From contig JAEZDP010000227.1 of NCBI GenBank assembly GCA_023418055.1, positions 1 to 23,285 on the forward strand: a stretch of DNA of 23,285 bases, in the 5' to 3' direction. This stretch comes from Acidobacteriota bacterium (GTDB taxonomy: Bacteria; Acidobacteriota; Vicinamibacteria; Vicinamibacterales; Vicinamibacteraceae). How positions within the stretch are numbered: position 1 is the first letter of the stretch; each line of letters starts with the position of its first letter. Position numbers and translations under genes: made by a program. This document shows, one piece after another, positions 15,279 through 22,043 of the stretch. Below the pieces are notes generated by a model that saw only the letters and a list, made by a program, of their open reading frames with translations, searched no databases and had not been told where the DNA came from.

Positions 15279-15980
15279 GTGCTGCGGACGGTCGCCGCCT
15301 ACGGCGTGCACGCCTACACGGCCAGCGGCGTGCTGCTGGCCGCGCTGTCGACCGCCGCGATTCTCGACGGCCAGTTGCGCGTGTCGCTGGCGCTCCTGGC
15401 CGTGGCGGTGTTCGTCGATGCGACCGACGGCGCCCTGGCTCGACTGGCCAGGGTCCACCGCTACGCCCCGCGCATCGACGGCGCCCGCCTCGACGACATC
15501 GTCGACTACCTCACCTACGTCGCCGTCCCCATCTTCATCGCCTGGTGGGTCGCCGCGTTGCCGGCTGGATGGGCGTGGGTGCCCGTCGGGGCCGTCCTGC
15601 TCTCGAGCGCCTGCGGCTTCGCGCGCACCGACGCCAAGACGGCCGATCACTTCTTCACCGGCTTCCCCTCCTACTGGAACCTCGTCATCCTCTACGGGCT
15701 CGCCTGGCGGTGGACGCCGGAGGTCTTCGGCCTCGTGCTCGTCGGCTTTGCCGTGGCGGTGTTCGTGCCGATCCGGTACGTGTACCCGTCACGCACGCCG
15801 GCCTTTCAGACACTCACGCTCGTCCTGCCCTCGCTCTGGGGCGTGCAGATGGCCGCGATGATCTGGTGGATCGCCGCTGTCCCTGCCTGGCTGCTGTGGA
15901 GCACGATCGTCTATCCCCTGTACTACCTGGGGCTGTCGCTGTACCTGCACGGCAGGGCCCCGTCGGAGCGGCCGGCCTAG
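15279..15980 (+). CDS. CDP-alcohol phosphotransferase, phosphatidylcholine-synthase type
   Basis: This 233-residue inner-membrane enzyme has about 6-8 spans. The CDP-alcohol phosphotransferase motif is complete: D47, D50-G51, A54-R55, G68, D72 and D76. The 12-residue gap between A54-R55 and G68 is the spacing known for bacterial phosphatidylcholine synthase (Pcs), which makes phosphatidylcholine from CDP-diacylglycerol and choline; most other family members have a shorter gap. VDYLTYVAVPIFI follows, as in Pcs proteins. The start is GTG at 15279, 8 bp after the small coiled-coil gene. The stop lies in a CTAG shared with the convergent M61 gene. The choline acceptor is inferred from motif spacing; another alcohol is possible. 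Confidence 0.85.
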   Translation: MLRTVAAYGVHAYTASGVLLAALSTAAILDGQLRVSLALLAVAVFVDATDGALARLARVHRYAPRIDGARLDDIVDYLTYVAVPIFIAWWVAALPAGWAWVPVGAVLLSSACGFARTDAKTADHFFTGFPSYWNLVILYGLAWRWTPEVFGLVLVGFAVAVFVPIRYVYPSRTPAFQTLTLVLPSLWGVQMAAMIWWIAAVPAWLLWSTIVYPLYYLGLSLYLHGRAPSERPA

Positions 15981-17788
15981 TTGTCCATCCCCAGCCAGGA
16001 CCGGAGCGCCTGCTGCTGCGCAGGCGTGGGGTTGGGGCGTGGGCGGAGCCGCCAGCCGTTGCCGGGCTCTGCGCCAAAGGTGACGGGCAGGCGCAGCAGT
16101 TGCTCGCGTCGCGCCACCAGCACCTCCGCCGTGCGCGAGGGCGGGTAGTAGGTCATCCGCCGCTCCCACTGATCCGGGCGCACGCGCAGGTCGTCAATCG
16201 CGATGATCTCGTCGTCCACGTTGAAGCCCGCGTCGTGGCCGGGCGTGTCCCGCCGCACGCGCGACACGACCAGTCGGCCGTTGTCGACCTTGGTCTCGAG
16301 GCCGAGCCACCCTCGCGACACGTTGGTGTCGGCGGGCACGAACTGCAGGCCGAACGTGTCGAGCAGCGGCGCGTAGTCGAGTTCGCCCACGCCGTCGACC
16401 GCCTCGGCCAGCCAGGGTCGCAGGTCGATGCCCGCGACGTCGCTCACGACCGTACGCAACTGCGCTTCGGTGAAGCCCGACTCGCCGGAGTAGTCGGCAA
16501 AGAGGCGTCGCATGACGTCGTCGAGCGACCGGGCCTGCGCGGTGGCCGCACGGATGCGCGCGTCGAGCAACGCGGCGACGACGGCGCCCTTGGTGTAGTA
16601 GCTGATCGACGTGTTGCGCGAGTTCTCGTCCGGCCGGTAGTGCTTGATCCACGCATCGAACGAGGCCTGGCTCAGGGGCTGCACCAGTCGACCGGGTGCC
16701 TGCTGCAGCGCCCCGATCTCGCCCGAGAGCATCGCGACATACTCCTGCGGCGACATGAGTCCGGCCCGCCGCACGAGCAGGTCGCCGTAGTAGGTGGTGA
16801 AGCCCTCGGCCACCCACAGGCTCGGCGTGTAGTTCTCGCGCTCGTAGTCGAACGGACCAAGCGCCCGCGGCCGCAGCCGCTTGATGTTCCACACGTGGAA
16901 GAACTCGTGGCTCACCAGGTTGAGCCAGTTGAGGTAGTCGCCTCGGGTGCCCATGGTCCACCGGCTCGACATGAGCACGGTGGAGTTCAGGTGCTCGAGG
17001 CCACCACCCGCCTCGGTGATGAGGTTCAGAAAGACGTAGCGGTCGTACGGGAGGGAGCCGCCCCAGAATGCCTGCTGCGTGCGCACGATCTTCTCGACGT
17101 CGGCCGCGGCACGCGCCCCGTCCCAACTGCCGCCCTCGTTGACGTTGACGAGCAGGTGCGGCTTGCCGTCCACCTCGAAGGTGTGGATGGCGGGCGAGCC
17201 CGCAACGATGGGGCTGTCGACGAGGACGTCGAACGATGCCGCCCTGAACGGGTCAGCCGCCGTGCCCGCTCCCGGCATGCCCGAGACGACCGTCGGCCAG
17301 CCGTCTGGCAGGTTGAAGGCGACGTGATGCGGACGTGCCAGTCCCTCCACCAGTGTCAGGAACGTCGGCGCGCCGTTGAGCATCGCAAAGCCCGACTCGA
17401 CCCAGTTGGTGCGCACCGACATCTCGCGGCTGTAGACGCGATAGCGGACGGTGACGCGTGGCGCGCCGTCGGTGGCCACCCGCCAGCGGTTCTTCGCCGT
17501 CTTCTCGACCAGGCCATCCCCCACAGGCTCGACCCGCGTCACCGCTTCGACGTGACGTGCGTACTCGCGGACGAGATAGGAGCCCGGGGTCCACACGGCC
17601 ATCATCAGCTCCACGTGTGCGGCGCCGCCGGTGGGGTACGAGGCCTCGACCTCCACGTAGTGCGTCTCGGGCGCGGGAACGCTGAGTGAGTAGCGGATGG
17701 CGTCGGATGACGTCGGTGACTGAGCGGACGCGGACATGGCGGCCAGCAGGATGGCACAGGTCATGGCGGCGGGGAGGGTTCGGGTCAT
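15977..17788 (-). CDS. M61-family metallopeptidase with PDZ domain
   Basis: This 603-residue protein has a signal peptide (about 1-22, ending ASA-Q), so it is periplasmic or exported. The N-terminal beta domain is followed by the M61 catalytic domain, with GGLEHLNS (262-269), zinc motif HEFFH (294-298) and third ligand E328 in WVAEGFTTYYGD. A PDZ domain (about 490-570) starts at RGWLGLE. M61 enzymes are glycyl-aminopeptidase-like and remove N-terminal residues from peptides. All zinc ligands are present, so it should be active. It starts at ATG 17788 and is divergent from the 70-aa membrane protein gene. Its TAG stop overlaps the convergent Pcs-like stop by 3 bases. Confidence 0.95.
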   Translation of the reverse strand: MTRTLPAAMTCAILLAAMSASAQSPTSSDAIRYSLSVPAPETHYVEVEASYPTGGAAHVELMMAVWTPGSYLVREYARHVEAVTRVEPVGDGLVEKTAKNRWRVATDGAPRVTVRYRVYSREMSVRTNWVESGFAMLNGAPTFLTLVEGLARPHHVAFNLPDGWPTVVSGMPGAGTAADPFRAASFDVLVDSPIVAGSPAIHTFEVDGKPHLLVNVNEGGSWDGARAAADVEKIVRTQQAFWGGSLPYDRYVFLNLITEAGGGLEHLNSTVLMSSRWTMGTRGDYLNWLNLVSHEFFHVWNIKRLRPRALGPFDYERENYTPSLWVAEGFTTYYGDLLVRRAGLMSPQEYVAMLSGEIGALQQAPGRLVQPLSQASFDAWIKHYRPDENSRNTSISYYTKGAVVAALLDARIRAATAQARSLDDVMRRLFADYSGESGFTEAQLRTVVSDVAGIDLRPWLAEAVDGVGELDYAPLLDTFGLQFVPADTNVSRGWLGLETKVDNGRLVVSRVRRDTPGHDAGFNVDDEIIAIDDLRVRPDQWERRMTYYPPSRTAEVLVARREQLLRLPVTFGAEPGNGWRLRPRPNPTPAQQQALRSWLGMDN

Positions 17789-17898
17789 GGGTCTCTGCTA
17801 AGATCTGGAACGCTGCAGCCGCGGCCGGTGCCGCGCCAGCCAGTGGCGATCCATTCAGTCTGCCGCGGCCCGTTCGACGCCGCGCGCGAGGGCCTCTC

Positions 17899-18111
17899 AT
17901 GCGGCTTGCAGGTATCGTACTCGTTGTGCTCGGCGTCCTGGCGCTTGCCTATGGCGGCTTCAGCTACACCAAGCGCGAGAAGATCATCGACATCGGTCCG
18001 ATCGAGGCGACGGCCGAGACACGCGAGAGCGTGCCGCTGCCGCCCATCCTCGGCGGCGCGGCGCTCGTCGGCGGCATCGTGCTGCTGGTCGTGTCCGCCC
18101 GCAAGCCGTAG
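17899..18111 (+). CDS. small two-TM membrane protein (DUF3185-like)
   Basis: This 70-residue protein has an N-terminal span (about 3-20), a central soluble segment with KREKIIDIGPIEATAE, and a second span (about 50-67). The layout and the central KIIDIGPIEA motif match a widespread family of small bacterial membrane proteins, often labelled DUF3185, with no known function. ATG at 17899 follows a GAGGGC motif. The reading frame is open further upstream (from 17686), but that extension runs antisense to the M61 gene and has no family resemblance. It ends 5 bp before the kinase gene, so it is probably the first gene of a three-gene operon. Confidence 0.85.
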   Translation: MRLAGIVLVVLGVLALAYGGFSYTKREKIIDIGPIEATAETRESVPLPPILGGAALVGGIVLLVVSARKP

Positions 18112-18116
18112 GTCCC

Positions 18117-19808
18117 GTGGCGACACCAGGGTCGCTCTTCGAGCGACGGTACGACATCCTCGAGCTGCTGGCGCGCGGCGGCATGGGGGCCGTCTACCGC
18201 GCCCGCCGCGTCGTCCTGGGCGACGACGTGGCAATCAAGGTCCTGACCTCGCCGGGCGACGAGGCCATGCGCGAGCGTTTCCTGCGCGAGAGTCGCGCGG
18301 CCGCCCAGCTCCGCCACCCGCACATCGTCTCGATCCTCGATTACGACGTCGACGTGCAGGGCCATCCCTATCTGGTGATGGAGTACCTGAACGGTCCCAG
18401 CCTGCTCCAGCGGCTTGCGGTCGACCGGCGGATCGCCGTGGACGAGGTGCGGCGGCTGGTGCCGCTGCTGTGTGGGGCCTTTCAGGTGGCGCACGCCGCG
18501 GGTGTCGTGCATCGCGACATCAAGCCCGCCAACATCGTCGGACATCAGTACGGGTCGGGGGAGTTCGTCTACAAGGTGGTGGACTTCGGCCTGGCGCACA
18601 TGCGCGAGACGCCCGGCGACCTCCGCCTCACGATGGCGCGCGAGTTCGTGGGCACGGTGCTCTACGCCTCGCCCGAGCAACTGCGGGGCGAGCCGACCGA
18701 TGCGCGGTCCGACATCTACAGCCTCGGCGCCACGGTGTACGAACTGTTGACGGGCCGCCCGCCCTTCGTGCACGACGAGCCGTTTGCGATTGTCAGTAGT
18801 CATCTGACCCGCCAGCCGCGGCCGCTGCGGGAGCTGGTGCCCGACATCCCCCCTGACGTCGACGCCGCCGTGATGCGGACGCTCGAGAAGGATCCCGACG
18901 CGCGGTTCGCCTCGATGGAGGCGTTTGCCGCTGCGCTCACATCAGGTGGGGCGCACGGGGTGCCGGCCGTCCACGACGAGACGGTGCTGCCCGAGATCCG
19001 TGGCTATGAGGTCGAGTCGCGCATCGCCTCTGGGCGGTTGGGCAGCCGCATCTACCGGGCGCGCCACGCGACCATGCAGACCCCTGTGGCCATTCGCGTG
19101 CTGCGGCGGTCGGACGTGCCCGACTGGGAGGCCGCACGCGACCGCTTCCTGCGCGAGGCCCGTGCCATGCAGGTGACACATCCCGGCTTGCTGCAGGTGC
19201 GCGACATCGGCGAGTCGCCCGATCTGCTGTATGTCGTGACGGACCTCCTCGAGGGCGACAGCGTCTCGGAGCGGGTCGACGCGGCCGGGCCGATGGCATG
19301 GCCCGACCTGCAGAGCCTGGCCGGACAGCTCCTGGACGCGGTTGCCGCGCTGCACCGGCGCGGCGCCTTCATCTGCGGTGTCAGCCCGTTCACCACACGG
19401 CTGCTCCGCGACGCGGATGGTGATCGGCTGGTAGTGTCGTCGGGAGGCATCAGCCGGGTGCAGGACCTGCTGGGGACGCTCAGCGAGGCCGCCCTGCGGG
19501 GCGACGAGATCCGCCGATCGGAATTGCCGTACGTGGCGCCGGAAGTGCTGATGGGCGAGGCGCCCTCCGTGGCGGCCGACCTGTTTGCCGTCGGGGCGCT
19601 CATCCACTTCATGGCCGCCGGCGCGCCGCCGTTCTGCGAAGGCTCGTTGCCGGAGTTGCTGGGCGCCATGCTGCGCAAGCCGCCCGCCCTTCTTGAGACG
19701 GAGCGCCCGGATGTGCCGGCCCCCTTCAGCGCCGCCATCAGGCGCTGCCTGTCCCCGTTGCCAGGGGAACGTCCGCCAGACGCGCGCGCGCTGGCCATGG
19801 CGCTCTGA
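18117..19808 (+). CDS. Ser/Thr protein kinase fused to a C-terminal pseudokinase
   Basis: This 563-residue cytoplasmic protein has two tandem protein-kinase folds and no membrane span. The first (about 10-275) is complete: glycine loop ARGGMGAVY, VAIK (K41), E58, HRDIKPAN (D134, N139), DFG (156-158), SPE (185-187) and SDIYSLG. The second (about 297-563) keeps the fold landmarks (SGRLGSRIYRAR, PYVAPEVL) but has lost catalysis: the VAIK Lys is Arg (R327), HRD aligns with ICG (419-421), and DFG aligns with SSG (441-443). The start is GTG at 18117, 5 bp after the small membrane protein. The pseudokinase probably regulates the active domain or binds a partner. The substrate is unknown. Confidence 0.95.
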   Translation: MATPGSLFERRYDILELLARGGMGAVYRARRVVLGDDVAIKVLTSPGDEAMRERFLRESRAAAQLRHPHIVSILDYDVDVQGHPYLVMEYLNGPSLLQRLAVDRRIAVDEVRRLVPLLCGAFQVAHAAGVVHRDIKPANIVGHQYGSGEFVYKVVDFGLAHMRETPGDLRLTMAREFVGTVLYASPEQLRGEPTDARSDIYSLGATVYELLTGRPPFVHDEPFAIVSSHLTRQPRPLRELVPDIPPDVDAAVMRTLEKDPDARFASMEAFAAALTSGGAHGVPAVHDETVLPEIRGYEVESRIASGRLGSRIYRARHATMQTPVAIRVLRRSDVPDWEAARDRFLREARAMQVTHPGLLQVRDIGESPDLLYVVTDLLEGDSVSERVDAAGPMAWPDLQSLAGQLLDAVAALHRRGAFICGVSPFTTRLLRDADGDRLVVSSGGISRVQDLLGTLSEAALRGDEIRRSELPYVAPEVLMGEAPSVAADLFAVGALIHFMAAGAPPFCEGSLPELLGAMLRKPPALLETERPDVPAPFSAAIRRCLSPLPGERPPDARALAMAL

Positions 19809-19835
19809 ACGAGCGTCCGTCCCACCCCTCTCGTC

Positions 19836-21968
19836 ATGGCTCGCCGACCAGACGCACGCGGAACGCTGGCGAGGCGCCGGAGCACATGGCCGCTGGGTGG
19901 GCTGCTGCTGGTGGTGCTGTGCGTCAAGGCCGCCCTCGCCGTGACGCTGGCTGACCACCCGCTGGTGCAGCCGGCGGGCGACCTCGATGCCGGCGAGTAC
20001 TGGCGCCTTGCCCTGCGTGTCGGTGAGGGCGACATCCTCCTGGCGGACACGGCCTTCTACGTCTCGCCGCTCTACATCTACGCGCTTGCGCTGATGCGCG
20101 CACTCAGCGGAGGCAGCGTGGCTGGCGTGCTTCTCGCGCAGGCGGCGCTCGGCACGACCGCGGTGTGGGCCGTGGCGCGTACCACCTCCACGTGGAGTAC
20201 ACCTGTCGCCGGCCTCGTGGCTGGTGCGCTGGTGGCTGCCAGCGGTGTCGTCGCGCTGCAGGAAGCGGTCGTCGGGCAAGCGGCCCTCGACCCGTTACTG
20301 ATGGCCGGATTCCTTCTCGCGTTCTCGCTCGCGCTGCAGCGTCGCCAGTGGCGATACTGGCTCGCCTGTGGCCTGCTGCTTGCCCTGCTCGCGGTGAACC
20401 GGCCCAACGCGTGGGTGCTGCTGCCGCTCTGCGTCTCCGCGGCCGTCTGCCTGGACGCCGCGCGGACACGCGCAGCAGGCGCGGTCGTGCTCGGCGTCGC
20501 TCTCATGCTCACGCCGCTGCTCGGGCGCAACGTCGCGGTGACGGGCGAGTGGCAGGTGCTGCCTGGCCATGGCGGCCTCAACCTGTACACCGGCAACCAC
20601 GCGGGCGCCACGGGCACCTACACGGTGGTCGAGGGCATCCGCCCGTCGATGGCGGGTCAACGCACCGACACGCGACGGATCGCCGAGGCGGCGGCGGGAC
20701 GCACCCTCACCGATGGGGAGGTGTCCCGGCATTTCGTCGGGCGCGCGCTGGCGTGGTGGCGCGACGCGCCGGTGGATGCCCTGAGGCTGACCGCCTACAA
20801 GGGATGGCTGGTCCTCCACGCGTGGGAACTGCCTGTCAACGCGAGCTACGCCTGGTTCCGCGAGCAGACGTGGCTGCTCTGGCTCATGCCCGTCGGGGCC
20901 TGGCTGCTGCTGCCCCTGTCAGGCGCGGCGCTTGTGACTGGCGACGCCGGCGTCCGCCTCGATTGCGTGGCCGCGTGGCGGTGGTTCCGCTGGGTCTTGC
21001 CGCTCTACCTGCTCGGCGTCGTGCTGACCTTCGTGGTCGATCGGTACAGGATGCCGGCTTTGGTGGTGGCGGCGGTGATCGTCTCGCCGCTGCTCGCGCA
21101 GGCGGCCTCACTGGCACGCAAGGACATGCGTCGCGCATGGCATGCCCTCTGGCCCGCGGCCGTCGTCGCAGTCGTGCTGGGGGCGGTGTCGCTTCTGCCC
21201 GCGCCCTTCGACCTCGGCCAGGGCGAGGCCGACACGCGGATGGCGTTGCATGCCATCGACGCGCGCGATGACACGTCGGCGCGCGACTGGCTGGCGCTCG
21301 CCGCAACGAGGCATCCGACCCCGGGGGTGGGGTACTACCGGGCAGGCCTGGCCTGGCAGCAACGCGGCGCATGGGCCCAGGCCGAATGGGCCCTGCGGGA
21401 GGCCCATCGCCTCGACGGGGAGGTGCCGGAGGTGGGCTTTGCGCTCGGCGGTGTCCTTCTGTCGCAGGGGAAGGGGGCCGACGCGCTGCCGCTGCTCGAG
21501 CACGCCGAGAGGGCAGGCGTCAGGCCCGATCGCGTGCGTCTCGACCTGGCGCTCGCCCAGTGGCAGGCCGGCGACCGAGCAGGCGCTCGCGGCACGCTCG
21601 CAAGCGGTGTCCCGGTCGAAGGGCGTGCGCTATGGCGCGCCCGCGCCCTTGCCGCGGTGGACGCCCGCCAGTCTGCCTTGGCCGCGTGGCTGCTCGCGGC
21701 CTATCGCGAGGTCGCAGCGGACGATGCCGAGGTCGCCGAGAAGCTGGGCCTGATGTTGGCGACGGAGGGCGAACTGGCGTCAGCCGCCGCTCACCTCGAG
21801 GACGCGTGCCGGCTGGCACCAGACAGGGCCACGGCACGGTTCAACCTGGCACTCGTGAAACTGCAGCAGGGCCACCGAGCCACGGCGATGACCCTGCTGC
21901 GCGAGGCGTTACGCATCGACCCCGCGTACGTGCAGGCGGCCGGTGCCCTTCGTGAACTTGGGGGATGA
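19836..21968 (+). CDS. GT-C membrane glycosyltransferase-like protein with C-terminal TPR domain
   Basis: This 710-residue protein has a basic N-terminus, then a multi-spanning region (about 18-465, roughly 11 spans). Its first extracytoplasmic loop, AGDLDAGEYW, carries acidic residues (D49, D51, E54) as in the PMT/ArnT-type GT-C fold, and NRPNAW (188-193) is typical of that group. GT-C enzymes move sugars from polyprenyl-phosphate donors to acceptors outside the cytoplasm. The soluble tail (about 475-710) holds about five or six TPR-like repeats, clearest at 495-555 and 665-705. The start is ATG at 19836, 27 bp after the kinase stop. Donor and acceptor are unknown. Confidence 0.85.
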   Translation: MARRPDARGTLARRRSTWPLGGLLLVVLCVKAALAVTLADHPLVQPAGDLDAGEYWRLALRVGEGDILLADTAFYVSPLYIYALALMRALSGGSVAGVLLAQAALGTTAVWAVARTTSTWSTPVAGLVAGALVAASGVVALQEAVVGQAALDPLLMAGFLLAFSLALQRRQWRYWLACGLLLALLAVNRPNAWVLLPLCVSAAVCLDAARTRAAGAVVLGVALMLTPLLGRNVAVTGEWQVLPGHGGLNLYTGNHAGATGTYTVVEGIRPSMAGQRTDTRRIAEAAAGRTLTDGEVSRHFVGRALAWWRDAPVDALRLTAYKGWLVLHAWELPVNASYAWFREQTWLLWLMPVGAWLLLPLSGAALVTGDAGVRLDCVAAWRWFRWVLPLYLLGVVLTFVVDRYRMPALVVAAVIVSPLLAQAASLARKDMRRAWHALWPAAVVAVVLGAVSLLPAPFDLGQGEADTRMALHAIDARDDTSARDWLALAATRHPTPGVGYYRAGLAWQQRGAWAQAEWALREAHRLDGEVPEVGFALGGVLLSQGKGADALPLLEHAERAGVRPDRVRLDLALAQWQAGDRAGARGTLASGVPVEGRALWRARALAAVDARQSALAAWLLAAYREVAADDAEVAEKLGLMLATEGELASAAAHLEDACRLAPDRATARFNLALVKLQQGHRATAMTLLREALRIDPAYVQAAGALRELGG

Positions 21969-21976
21969 GGCCGCAT

Positions 21977-22032
21977 GCCTCACGCCCTACGCCTCACGCC
22001 CTACGCCTTACGCCCTACGCCTTACGCCTTAC
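21977..22032. repeat. tandem heptamer array, GCCYYAC-type units
   Basis: Eight consecutive 7-bp units of the form GCCTCAC, GCCCTAC or GCCTTAC lie here, with a ninth degenerate copy beginning at 22033. They start 8 bp after the stop of the GT-C/TPR gene and fill most of the 75-bp gap before the convergent TonB receptor stop. The unit length and GCC core are the same as in the array at 9541-9589, but the rest of the unit differs. Confidence 0.92.
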
Positions 22033-22043
22033 GCTCACGACAC

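Noticed and set aside
15545..17689. A 714-residue plus-strand open frame antisense to the M61 gene
   Set aside because: It is low-complexity, rich in Arg, Val and His, with no domain; the minus strand has an intact M61 protein with HEFFH and PDZ.
17686..17898. Upstream extension of the 70-aa membrane protein frame
   Set aside because: It starts antisense to the M61 signal-peptide region and has no family similarity; ATG 17899 has its own ribosome-binding site.
17789..17898. Divergent spacer between the M61 and 70-aa membrane protein genes, searched for promoters
   Set aside because: Only GC-rich sequence and a weak GCTAAGATCT segment near 17808 are visible; not enough to call a promoter.
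19005..19808. Second kinase domain as a pseudogene fragment
   Set aside because: It is in frame with the active kinase, full length, without stops or frameshifts, and keeps structural motifs, so it looks like a maintained pseudokinase domain.
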